Shown: positions 54,017-64,000 of the stretch, in pieces
Layout of the letters: the number at the start of each line of letters is the position of its first letter
Position numbering within the stretch: position 1 is the first letter of the stretch
NCBI RefSeq assembly: GCF_008831285.2
Contig: NC_045138.2
Coordinates: 39,671,115-39,735,114, forward strand
Source: Nymphaea colorata
Lineage: Eukaryota; Streptophyta; Magnoliopsida; Nymphaeales; Nymphaeaceae
DNA length: 64,000 nucleotides
Reading direction: 5' to 3'
Notes under the pieces: model-generated
Told to the model about the DNA's origin: nothing
Databases searched by the model: none
The model's input: the letters and a program-made list of their open reading frames with translations, nothing else
Program-made: the position numbers and the translations under genes

Positions 54017-55288
54017 CTAATAATACGGTGGCATGCTGCTCTGGTACATGCCACCAGAAGGAACTCGGGGAACTGGTGACGTCCCAGATGGCTGGTGATG
54101 TTGGCTAGGATATGATGAAGCAGAAGACAATCCATAGGGGCCAGACTCTGGATAAACACCAGCTGCTGGACCGCCACCAGCACCGCCAACGGAGGTTGGC
54201 GGCATTCTGTACAAGGATGATGCACCTCCAATTCCACCATAACCTCCCGCTCCGGGCCCGCCGTATTGCGACGCTCCATACTGTGATCCGCCGTATCCAC
54301 CAGCACCCAGAGCGCTACCGTAACTGCTTCCGAGAGAAGATGGAACCTGTCCCGAAACCCCCGACAAACTCGGGTTTACAGAAGACGGCAAGGATGAATT
54401 AAGTGTATGGTGCCCGGCGGCAATCGCACTGGGAGGTGGGTGGCTGGGGTGACCACTCAGTCCACCATAACCCGCCACACCACCATACTGCATCCCTCCA
54501 GGATTACCAGGTACAGGGTTCACGCCCATACCAACGGGAGGCACCTCAGGCATTCCCTCCGGCACTCCCCCAGGGCCAGGCTTCCCCTTCTTACCCTCCA
54601 CAGCGAGCTTACAGAGTAGCTGGTGACCGTCAATCACCTTTGTGGGCTCGACCAACGACGCCTTGGCCGCGTCAGCCGTCTTGTATACGAAGAGCGCGTA
54701 ACCCCTCGACTTGCCCGTCTGTTTGTCGTAGCCCAGCGGCCCCTCCTCGATCTCCCCGTACTGGAGGAAGTGCGCGAGCAGGCGGTCCGCGGGCATGTCG
54801 TTCGGGACGTTGCCGATGAAGATCTTGCGGGTGGAGACATCCGCTGCCGCGGCCGACGGCTGGTTGCCGGCGGCCGCAAGTTGGGTGACGGTCATGCGGC
54901 CGTCGATCTTCTTGCTGGGCTCCTTGAGGGCGTTGATGGCGCCGTCGATGTGCTTGAAAGTTATGAAACCGTAGCCCTTAGACTTGCCGGTGGCCTTGTC
55001 GAGGATAACGACCGCCTCCTCGAGCTGTCCGTAAGCGGAGAAGATCGTGCGGAGCCCGTCTGTGGTGGTGTCCCAACCGAGTCCGCGGATGAAAAGCTTC
55101 CTTTGGGTAGTGTCGCGGTCGGCGATGGCGCGAACGGCATCGAGGACGTCAGGGTGCTTGACGGTGGCCTCCTGCAGGATCTCAAGGAGCTGGTCCTGGG
55201 TGAAGGGCTCCAGTATCTTTCGGGCGTCCTCCACCGATAGATCTACCGTCCCGTTCTCCTCCGCCTTCCTCTTCTTTGTCGCCTCCAT
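54017..55288 (-). CDS. UBA2C: UBP1-associated protein 2C-like RNA-binding protein (two RRMs)
   Basis: This is an intronless coding sequence of 423 residues. UBA2 proteins are nuclear heterogeneous nuclear RNA-binding proteins that bind U-rich 3' UTRs, interact with UBP1 and stabilise mRNAs; Arabidopsis members respond to wounding and ABA. The N-terminus [13 protein letters not shown] resembles a nuclear localisation signal. RRM1 has RNP2 LFIRGL at 65-70 and RNP1 KGYGFITF at 104-111. RRM2 has IFIGNV at 156-161 and RGYALFVY at 195-202. Residues from about 240 to the end are Gly/Pro/Tyr/Ser-rich and low complexity, with GYGG repeats and a PPYY end. ATG 55288 was chosen because it gives the family N-terminus; the frame is open further up to an ATG at 55492. 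The stop TAG is followed at once by GTGAGT. Long antisense open frames here are codon-bias shadows. Confidence 0.97.
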   Translation of the reverse strand: MEATKKRKAEENGTVDLSVEDARKILEPFTQDQLLEILQEATVKHPDVLDAVRAIADRDTTQRKLFIRGLGWDTTTDGLRTIFSAYGQLEEAVVILDKATGKSKGYGFITFKHIDGAINALKEPSKKIDGRMTVTQLAAAGNQPSAAAADVSTRKIFIGNVPNDMPADRLLAHFLQYGEIEEGPLGYDKQTGKSRGYALFVYKTADAAKASLVEPTKVIDGHQLLCKLAVEGKKGKPGPGGVPEGMPEVPPVGMGVNPVPGNPGGMQYGGVAGYGGLSGHPSHPPPSAIAAGHHTLNSSLPSSVNPSLSGVSGQVPSSLGSSYGSALGAGGYGGSQYGASQYGGPGAGGYGGIGGASSLYRMPPTSVGGAGGGPAAGVYPESGPYGLSSASSYPSQHHQPSGTSPVPRVPSGGMYQSSMPPYY

Positions 55289-57513
55289 CCTCTCCTTCAG
55301 ATAGCCGCCTCTCTCTCTCTCTCCCTGATTCTTCTCTCCCAATCTGTCCCTAGACGGATAGAGAAATGGAAATGGTTTATAGGGTTCTTGTTCTTTCCTA
55401 GGGTTTTCGGGGAAGGGAAACAGCCTAGCGCAGGGGGTTTTATGTTTCTCCCGACTCTTGGTGCCCTCGACCCCAAAGAAAAGAAACCCCAAGATTTTTC
55501 CTGAAACAATTCATACCTGCTCCTTTAACCTTTACATAATTACATTTCACCCTAACTGTTACATGCAATTCACATTTCACCCCAACTGCTACCGGGCTTC
55601 CGTGAATCGGCCAGGTTCTATATTGGTGAAGTACATTAAAATTTTATTTTTGAAATAATAAATGGAAAAAATATAAAATGAAAACATTAAAAAATTAGGA
55701 AACACTTAGTGATGACATTTGACAGGTAAATTAATTTGTTTTGTTACCGATTCAATTTGAATTGGTTGATTTAGGCCCATTTTAAATGACTTTTTGTGCA
55801 AACCGATCTAATTTTATTAGACGCTTAATCATAACAAGCTCAACAAGGTTGAAGGTGGATGAAAATCATAAAATAAGACTTGTGTTTTTGTTTGGTTTCT
55901 TGTGAACTCTGCACAAGCATGAAGGCTCATGGCTCAGCCGATTATAACTATGGGCGTAGGAACTGAGTCACAAAATTTTGGTTGAGGGCACTAGTCCTAT
56001 AATTTTAAATTTTTAAGCGCACTAGTCGCCAATTTAAGATAACAAACTGGATATTGGATTTAGAGCCAGGTTTGGATTCATGTCTAACTAGATACCAGCA
56101 TGCCTTCCAAACAAATCTCAATTGAAAAGTATCTGATGTTTGATGACATTGGCCCAAATGTATTTGAAAACTATGCAGAAGCATATATGAAGAGTACCTA
56201 TTCACTCCAAGGTACTTAAAGGCTAATTGACTCAATGATACATATTTCCTTAAAAATCACCTCTAAGATTAAGATTAGATTGCATAAAAAATACTTTGAT
56301 AAATTTAATTTAAAGGGGGTGGATCTCCGAGCCAAGATTTTTCATCCATGCGACACTTGCGTTGGTGACACAAATTTGGTGTGGGCACTGCATATAATTT
56401 TAAAGTCATAGCAATGTAATGTTAACATAGTATAATGGGATTTTTGATGGGCTGGCGTGGGCAGTGGCCCACCACAACCAACAAGTAGCTTCGCTATTGG
56501 TGGATCCCATTGAAAATATGTGGTCGTCTTACCGCCTGGTACCATTGCAACTTTAGACATTGGGCTAAGAGAAAGGATGGGTGCTTCGAACTCTCACCTA
56601 GATGGTGGGTTGACCCCGAAAATCCGGGAAGCATCCCGCTGTCAAAGCGAATGCAGAAGCCTCCCACTTCTCTTTTTCTACATGACTTACGTTCAAATAA
56701 AACTGATACTTCTGGATTATTGTGTTTTTTCTATTAGAACTTGAATCCAAAATGAATTGCAACCAAACAAGAAAGTAGCAATGTTTCATCTGAAACTGAT
56801 TCATTCACATCTCCAAATGGAATCACTTAGTAAAAAACACCGAAAAGGCCTTCCATATGAACAATGTGAAGATGTGTTGTTGCCTTTCCATAGTTTTCAT
56901 TGAATGATAAGTGGAAACCCCAATAAAAGAAATTCCTACATCCCGAGGCCAACAATTTCAAGTTTTCAACCAATTTGAGTTCATCATTCATTGACCTCAC
57001 GGGGCGGATCATGAATCCATGGAGCAACTTCATTGTCATTCGTCTTGTTGAAATGAATGTTTCTTTCTTTATATTGAAGTTCATTTGGATCTAAGGATAT
57101 AAGTTCTATCCAACCTTCAATGGATTCGATTTAATGAACCTCAAGCATTTGGGGCCCTAAATTTTTTAAGGCAGAGTTGTGACTTGACCAGTATATACGA
57201 TCCAATATCTAAAGGCATGGACTCATGGCCAATCCAACATTGTCCACAATCTTTTAGACGTGACATTTATTTTTCTCGTTGTTGGTCATATGCACATATC
57301 TATATACAAATATTGGAAAATCTATGAAATGCTTAAGCCGAAAACGTAATGAAATTCTATATACAAATATTTGTAGTTTGGTGGCTTCTTACATGGTTGG
57401 ACGAAACTAAAGATGGTCAGAGGAGTTCATATCCTCCTCTTTGCGGTACCAAAATATCCCAAATAAATGTGAAAAAAAAAAGAAGATAAGTCATATTGTA
57501 AAGCAATCCCCAA

Positions 57514-57590
57514 GGGGGCGTTTGACGGGCCGGAAATCCAAGGGAAATAAATTTCAAATTTTCAAAAGTTTCCTCATTTCATCAAACGCG
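57514..57590. mobile_element. Short foldback with GGGGGCGTTTGA ends
   Basis: GGGGGCGTTTGACGGGCCGG at 57514 is answered by ATCAAACGCG at 57581-57590. It shares the terminal word with 25346-25602. At 77 bases it may be a deletion derivative, or the right border may be wrong. Confidence 0.4.
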
Positions 57591-58562
57591 GAATTTCCAA
57601 ACTGATCGTAAATACGTTTCTATAAAGTGTTCAATGCACCTAAAATCTTTAAATTAAAAAAAGTAAAGTGTTCAACACCTAGGACGGTTCTTTCTTGGTC
57701 GAATTTAGTAGAAGAAGCCTAACCTCAGGCAAATGACAAGTACCCATCACCGGATTATTTTTCTATCCTAATTTTAATTGTTCTGATGCGATTGACAGGG
57801 AAACCGGGAGCCGAAATCTGAGAGCACATGGATGAACTCTCAAAATTTTGCGCAAATTCATAGACGAAAATAAGTAAATATGTGAATGATTGATATAATA
57901 ATCCGATATCTAATTCTAAGCTGAATTTGAATATTTAGAATGTCACTTTTCATAAGTAATAGCAAGGTCTTGGGTTTCTGATAGAGATCTGATTTTTTGT
58001 AATTTTTTAGTTGGATGTTTGCATGTGAAAGTTTGAATGTGCTTCTATATTTTATATTGAAAACAAATTTGACTCCGAGTCAAATTGAATAATTTCTGAA
58101 TTGGGTATATAATATACTCTAAGTTCAAATCTATAAACCGGAACCCGTCCATTTGGATCAAATTGCGATCAACAATTTGAGTTTGCCGACTTTGAACTAC
58201 TTTCATTAAGAACATTTCAATTTCAATCATTTATTATACATTTTTACATTTATTTTTAAAAATTACTTTTTAGTTTTTTATTTGGCCGACCTCTAAAAAA
58301 ACAAGAATTGACATGACCTAACCTGACATGATTGACGTGATGGAGTCAATGTGAACTTTGAGCTAAAACTATTGAATCAACAAAACAAGACAAGACAAGG
58401 GGCGTCAGTTTGAGTGAATGAAAGAGAGTGAACTTTGAGACTTTTGCCAATTTAGCTAAAACCATTGAATAAAAAAGACAAGGGAAGTGCAGACAAAGCA
58501 TATGTGGCATGTGCGCCATTGAAGTTCAAGGGTGTTCAGTGAGACCACCCAACAGCCATGTG

Positions 58563-58823
58563 TTTAGGTAAGCTTGGGATTGGGCCGGCCTAGGCCCAAT
58601 AAGGCTTAAGCCAGCCTGACGCTTGAAACCCGAGTTTGAGCCCAACCCGATTAAATTAAAAAATATAAATTTTTAATATAAAATAATATATAAATATATT
58701 AATCGTAATAAAATATTATAATTATATACATTAGTAAAATATATATTAAAAAAGGCCCAAGCGAGTTCAAGTCTGGCCAGGTACCGGATACCTCCGGTGG
58801 CCCGGCCCGATGCCCATACTTAG
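58563..58823. mobile_element. Foldback element with GC-rich ends, copy 2
   Basis: The left end reads TTAGGTAAGCTTGGGATTGG followed by GCCGGCC. The right end reads GGCCCGGCCCGATGCCCATA followed by CTTAG. These are imperfect inverted repeats around an AT-rich centre, and the right end is the reverse complement of the left end of the copy at 7270. Confidence 0.65.
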
Positions 58824-59739
58824 TTTTAGGGCTGAAAAAAAGGGTGGCTTCACCTAACGCCTACCGCCGACAACCCAAACCAATTTTCTCAACACTTCAT
58901 ATAAGTCATACTCAATGAAAAGCAACTTAAGTCAACATCTATTATGTATCTTGATTAGCAACTAGAAGCTTGACATTGGTTAAGTTAAGGGGAGAGTCCC
59001 AAGAAATCTTTCACCTACCATCTTTTTGTTGCCCATGTTCTACAACAACCCTAGTTACTCACCCCATCATAGGAGACCTCACTCTTCTTCTGCTTGTCCT
59101 CTGTCCTTTAGCCTTTAGCATGCCATCATAATGCTCCCATTGCACATTGTCAATCTGGATATTGACTTAAAAGATGGACCAACTTGATATATGTGTGGTT
59201 GTGATTTCTGCATCATTAATTAAATAGAGTCTTTGGATTGTGGGAGGAGTCAAAAAGCAACTGAAGCATCATTGAAAAATGAAGTGATATAATGTGAAAT
59301 GCACAATTAATTATTGTTTGGATCTCAAGGGCATCCTTATATTGATTGCATTTTTTTTTTCCAGCATTTCAAATGATTGCAATTGCATATGACAAGTGAG
59401 GCAGGTGGGATGACTTTAAAACCTTCAAACAAAGGAGGCATGAGATTTAACAATGAAAGTGTGAGTTCATGAAATATATGAACTAAACAAATCTGAATAT
59501 TATGTGCGATCCGATTATCATGATGGATGGCTTAGAATGTGCCACGTGTAAAACTGCTTAAAGTACTAATCCTTATTTATTTTTTAAGAAATTAAGATGT
59601 TGTAAATTAAATCAAGTTAATTGAATTATTCATACTCAGTGCACCTTCTAAGTCAATAAAGCTCAATGGACCAAAAAAAGCACATTGGCTCCCCTACCAT
59701 TGAAAAAAAAAAAAAAAGTACTTGGGGATTGAACCTTTC

Positions 59740-59935
59740 TTTTATAATAGATGAATCCCAATTTGGGATCATTCTTTTTATGGCTTACCAATAAAAAGTT
59801 GATCCCAATAAGGGTTTAACTGAAACCTTGTAAGTTAAAATCTTCTGCAATAGTTGAATCTCATTGTCGAATCAATTGTTTTTAGAGCTTACCATTATAT
59901 AATTAAGCTAATAAGGGTTCAACCATAGTCAGTAT
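59740..59935. repeat. Diverged tandem repeat, unit about 103 bp
   Basis: AATAGATGAATCCCA (59746) and AATAGTTGAATCTCA (59849) start two copies. Each continues through a TT(A/T)(T/G)(G/A)GCTTACCA-like word to AATAAGGGTTTAAC or AATAAGGGTTCAAC. Divergence is substantial, so this is an old duplication. Confidence 0.7.
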
Positions 59936-60836
59936 TTTCGTTTTAGAGCATTATCACTGCTAGGACCTTGTTTCTCAAGTTCCCATATATCAGTTTCCTG
60001 GCTCCCTAAAAGATCAGCATTTTGGATTTAGATTCTATATTTGCGGCTTTGGCTCTGACTGGTTACTGGATAAGCTTTATCTTCTTCTCTTTCTGGGTAT
60101 TGAAAAAATGAAATCTCTAGGTTTCAGAAGCACACAGGCCGCAAAAAGCATGTACATCAAGTGGTCTTCTCTGTAAAGAGTTTCTGACCAAAAAAATACG
60201 CTACTAGATGTTAGATCCAAAACCCATATACGGAAATAACCTGACTTAGACTGCCCAGTAAATTATTTAAACAAAGATCCAATATTCGATATAGTTAGGA
60301 ACTAACTTTCTCATGTGGCAGCACAAGTGCATGCCTGCAACCACCATTTGTTTATACCAGTAGGTACAAGTAAACTGATTCATCTCCTTTTAAAATCTAC
60401 AAACAATAAACCTCCATCATGGGAGCCAAAAAAAAAAAAAATCTTTTATTTTAGTTATTTGAAAATTTTTGTTCTTTCCTTTCTGCCTCATCGACATCAG
60501 CATCTGACTATAACACTATACACCAAAATCTCTTGGTCGAAGACAATGAAGAACAAATCCTTCTCTTTTCAGAAGTCAAAGATGTTGAACCAATTTTGTT
60601 TTATTTATCCTGTCTCCATCTTCCGTCCTCAAGATTCAAAAGCCCAATTACATTCAACAGCCAGATTTCCCATATCGCCTTTTACTGTTTCTTCCTGCTT
60701 TGTACAATTTTGTTTCCATTGACTTTCTTTTGACTCATACAGCTTTTCATATGCATACCCAGAAATCAGTATGAGCCGACTGCAACTTACACATAAAAAA
60801 ACATCTACATGGTCAATTCTTGTTCACACGAGGAAT

Positions 60837-62955
60837 TCAGTAAGGCAAGCTCTTGGAGCTCGTACTAATGGCAAGTCCTTTCATTTTAGAGGCATCAGGA
60901 GCATTGCTGCAGTCTGATTTAGCCCTCTTCATAATTGACTCCATGTTCTTGTGGAGACTCTCTTGCACCATCTTCCTGATGGCTCTTCTTCCTTCGTTCA
61001 TTTCTTTTACAGTCAGTGGCGATCCTGGGTACACCAGCTCACCCATTTGGGGGCCTGAGTGAGGAGCTGTTCTTGTCACTTTCTCTTCCTTGAACCAATG
61101 CAATATCCTCAGTGCTCTCTTCTGAGCTAATGGGCTCCCCAGTAGTGATAATTCTAGGAGGGCAGGAACTATGCCAGCCTCTGCCATTTTGTCCCTTTGG
61201 AATGAGCTCTTGTGTGCAAGAATCATCAGTATGTAAGCAGCCAACTCCTGGGATTTGGGTTTGGTATCCCATGAGATCACCTCTATTAGCTTGTCAGGCA
61301 CCATGGGCTCGCTCTCTATTGCATTCTTCCCTGCCACAGTCACAACCAAGTTGCCCAAAATGGCTAGAGACCTCTCTGCATAGGCTTTCTCTGACAGTAG
61401 CTTCATGAGTATTGGGACTGCGCCGTTGCAGACCAGAGCTTCTGAATTGTCCAGAACAGTGGAGATGTTATACAAGGATTCTAGGCATGTTTCCATTGTT
61501 TTTTCATCTGCAACCTCTGGATCAAGCATGTTAATCAGGAATAACATGATTGAAGTTGACGCCATTGAACCCTGAGCATCTGCAATCGTGGATAGGGACA
61601 GCAAGAGGGTTGCTAGCTCTTGCTTCCCAGGTTGGTCGTGTTCCCTCTGCAGAACCTCTGATAACTTTGGAAGGATTCCAGCCTCCACCATTAGCGCCTT
61701 ATTCCTGAAAAATGCAAGTTGTACCTTCAGATATCAATTAAACGACCAATTCCAAATTGCACACCACTAAGATTTCAGATATAGTATTATTGAACTATAA
61801 AATCTCCATTCTGTAACTTTCTGTTATATGAATATCAAAATTTCTTTCCCCTTTTCAGCGAAGGAATTACTTGAGAGAAAACAGGGACAAGTCACTGATC
61901 CCGAGCATGGTTTTCTTTTTGTGGCAGACTGCAAGTAAGCAGATTCTGCCAGACTACAGAACAGAAACCAAATATTGGGCGCTCAACCTTGTTCAACTTG
62001 AAGGCTTTAACTTTTAAGCCAACAGACTACCTTATGAGAGTTCCTCTTGCATCTACTCGACATTAGGATGAAAATGAAAGATAAATATTCAGTTGGTTAT
62101 CTGCAACCTCCATAGAGAGAACTGTATTTACATTCCATTGCAGGAATTTTCTAGTTCATTTAGGAAATTGCTGTGCAGATGGGAACTCATAGTCCTTTTT
62201 CATCTGCCAAAAAACATATCGACTAAAAGAGAGTTCTATTTTGGGGGGATTGACATAATTACATAAATATGTGTTATTTACAACAATCTAGCAACTTACT
62301 GATCAAATTGGACCTGCCGAAACATGGCCAACAGTAAGCGCTGTATAGTTGCTTTCCTGTAGGCCCAATAGCTGCTGAAAAATGCTGCCTTCAGTGGGGA
62401 CCCAAATTCAAAAGGCATCTCAAGCAGCATCCTTTTCCAGATAGCGCCATGCATGGTAGGTGGCGACTCCCTTTCATTGCCAAAATCCTTGTACTGGATG
62501 GCGATTAGACCAATGTGGAGTACTTCATGATTATCTGATGAAGGGAAACTAATGTTGACGATTCAGACACTCTGAATGCCGCAGATGGTTGCTGCTGCAT
62601 TGTTCGTGACTCCATTTCCAATGACAGAATGTACATTCCCGTCTCCGGTCGAGAGCAAAATATACCTCTCTTGCTCATCGGAAAGTTCTCTTCAACTGTT
62701 TAAATTTTCACAACGAAGAACCTTACGTTGTATCATTCAATTTGCCCCATACTGAATCTAAACGGACCGCCTTGTCTAGTGAGCCGAGCGCTTGTGAAGC
62801 TCACCATTTTTTTAAAATGGTTGGTAGGAATCTTTGACATTCCCTCTTCAGAGTCTACCATCGATGAGGAAGGCAAGCTCATACTTGACTTTCAGGCCTC
62901 AATGATATTTGTTGATTAATCATTTTCCTACTAGGGCCATACCATATATACTCAT

Positions 62956-62998
<43 letters not shown>

Positions 62999-64000
62999 TC
63001 AGACCAACTTGTTCATTTTCCACCGAGTCTTCTTGTCTTTGTCCCAATTGACTTTCAGAGACGGACAGTTCTGTAAGGATATCTTATGGCCACTTGGGGA
63101 TAGCTTGGACTTGGAGTGCCAGGTTTTTGAGCAAATGCCCCTAAATCTCACCTGCTTTTTGGGCTAGGCACAATGTTGTAAATATGGTTTCCGACTCATA
63201 TCAGGGACCTTGGAAAATGATTCGTATCGGTGACCATCTCGGATCGGCCAACTTTTTCAAGGGGTTCATATCAGCCCCCATGTCGCATTGGGAAGGTGTG
63301 AACCGATGTGTGTATCGGCCGAGACGGCCTACATGAAGCAGGCTTAGATCATTTTAAGGTGTGCCTGGATGCATGGGAAAACTATTGCTTATGAAAGAGA
63401 TTCCTATCAAAGAAAGTATATTTTATCGTTTTCTTTAACTAAATGGAGCTATGAAATGGTTTCTGAATGAAAAAGTTCCCGCCACTTAGATAAACGATTG
63501 GTCTTAAAGATTTTCGAAGTTGAGAACAAAGAAAATCATGGAATTGATTTTGCATGTCAAGAAAACAATGGCATGAGCCGGGAAATTTTTCTTTATCCCC
63601 GCCTATATTCTCAGCTATGCTGTTTGTTAAACTAGGGAAAATTTGTCATTCCTTATCCTAATAAGTGTTCTAGGTAGGATGTGTGGAAAAAAAAAAAAGG
63701 CCAAAGGAAACTGAGATCTATTATTTTGCGACGGTTATGAAAAGAGGTTTTCTTACGAGAGAGGCAGAAACAAACGCCGTGAAAAGGCTTGATGATGAAA
63801 GGCTAAAGGAAACTCGAGACGACTGAGAAAATTTATTCTTTGTTTGGCAGGATTTTTTGGGAAAGCTTTATGCCGAAAACATCAAAACAGAACACGTTAA
63901 ACAGTTAATGCTCTTTTAACTATCAGCACCGGAAAAGAAAAAATGTAACGACTGAATCAGAAACTTACGTGTAATTGCCATTGCCGATCTCGATCAACGC
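60837..64000 (-). CDS. ARM-repeat (armadillo) superfamily protein, 5' part beyond the window
   Basis: Two exons are seen. One is 63969-64000, which is cut by the window edge and ends ALIEIGNGNYT with donor AC|GTAAGT. The terminal exon is 60837-61704, entered through TTTTCAG|GAATAAGG. They join in phase as AC|G AAT AAG to give NYTNKALMVEAGILPKL. The visible 300 or so residues are helical ARM repeats (LSTIADAQGS, ETCLESLYNISTVL, SLAILGNLVVTVAGKNAI, LAAYILMILAHKSSFQRDKM, LLGSPLAQKRALRIL). A basic tail (RRAIRKMVQESLHKNMESIM) ends in STSSKSLPY. That tail resembles plant ARM proteins related to the U-box E3 ligases; a U-box would lie N-terminally, outside the window, so its presence cannot be judged. 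The intron between the exons is 2.26 kb. Confidence 0.88.
62296..62691 (-). pseudogene. Broken coding fragment inside the ARM gene intron, family unknown
   Basis: On the minus strand, 131 codons read through from 62691 with one interruption, a TGA at 62563-62565, before TAA at 62296-62298. The frame looks protein-like on both sides (DEQERYILLSTGDGNVHSVI before the stop; LHIGLIAIQYKDFGNERESP, MHGAIWKRMLLEMPFEFG and FFSSYWAYRKATIQRLLL after it). Its 3' edge carries a perfect donor consensus, CA|GTAAGT, overlapping the TAA. It therefore looks like an old exon of another gene, or a skipped cassette. I do not recognise the family. Confidence 0.5.
62956..62998. repeat. Compound microsatellite (CT)n(AT)n in the ARM gene intron
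   Basis: About nine CT units are followed by about 12 AT units, in the same order as the tracts at 2691 and 24032. Confidence 0.95.
63175..63335. repeat. Dispersed GTATCGGCC-type repeat fragment
   Basis: Diverged words based on ATCGGCC(G/A) recur here (GATTCGTATCGG, CTCGGATCGGCC, GTGTATCGGCCGAGACGG). A second fragment with GAGCCGTATCGGCCGATGAC lies at about 27896-27945. It is part of a degenerate repeat family with no coding capacity. Confidence 0.6.

Larger units (their letters stand above)
55289..60836. other. Spacer between UBA2C and the ARM-repeat gene
   Basis: About 55289-55500 is UBA2C leader, with a GA run just before the ATG. An approximately 30-bp repeat (ACATTTCACCC(T/C)AACTG at 55542 and 55572) lies just upstream. 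Farther right are short foldbacks (57514-57590 and 58563-58823) and a diverged tandem pair (59746 and 59849). The ends of the open frames match no family I know. Confidence 0.55.

Noticed and set aside
54623-55240. 205-residue plus-strand open frame opposite UBA2C
   Set aside because: It lies wholly antisense to the conserved RRM exons, matches no family I recognise and is explained by GC-biased codons on the other strand.
60315-60722. 135-residue plus-strand open frame next to the ARM gene end
   Set aside because: It contains a poly-Lys run from a poly-A stretch and has no conserved motif. It probably overlaps the 3' flank of the opposite gene.

Overview
The window looks like nuclear DNA of a flowering plant. 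It holds intron-rich genes with GT..AG introns, U-rich introns, AT-rich spacers, many small foldback elements, and plant-specific families (phytocyanin, TBL, DGAT3, UBA2). I cannot name the species. The coding sequences are not strongly GC-rich, which argues weakly against a grass. I found no tRNA, rRNA, CRISPR array or intact autonomous transposon.

Layout, left to right. 1-7.9 kb is gene-poor DNA with microsatellites, a tandem duplication carrying a decayed reading frame, and a foldback element. 8.1-14.0 kb (+) is a complete nine-exon gene for translation initiation factor eIF2 beta. 16.2-17.9 kb (-) is a two-exon, probably GPI-anchored phytocyanin. 18.8-22.5 kb (+) is thymidylate kinase, with two in-frame starts that may give organellar and cytosolic forms. 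22.5-28.4 kb is spacer. 28.4-31.2 kb (+) is a five-exon TBL/DUF231 protein, probably a Golgi polysaccharide O-acetyltransferase. 31.7-37.3 kb (-) is a gene for an uncharacterised plant protein with a long 5' UTR intron. 40.0-43.0 kb (+) is the soluble [2Fe-2S] diacylglycerol acyltransferase DGAT3. 43-46 kb is spacer. 46-54 kb has no coding genes but is A-rich on the + strand, and I read it as transcribed 3' UTR introns of the next gene. 54.0-55.3 kb (-) is the intronless CDS of a UBA2C-like RNA-binding protein. 55.3-60.8 kb is spacer. 60.8-64 kb (-) is the 3' part of an ARM-repeat protein gene that runs off the window; its large intron contains a broken coding fragment.

The genes are mostly unrelated housekeeping or cell-surface genes and form no operon or cluster. 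Exon structures were built by hand from splice consensus, reading-frame phase and family similarity. For all seven complete genes the exon phases close exactly to an open frame, which is the main internal check.

The observations most worth a second look are the UBA2C stop codon overlapping a perfect splice donor in front of a strand-asymmetric 8 kb tract, the dual starts of thymidylate kinase, the 135-bp stop-free in-frame intron in the uncharacterised gene, the pseudogene-like exon inside the ARM gene intron, the leucine at the axial copper position of the phytocyanin, and a G-quadruplex-like tract inside a foldback element in an eIF2 beta intron. None is clearly a new biological system.
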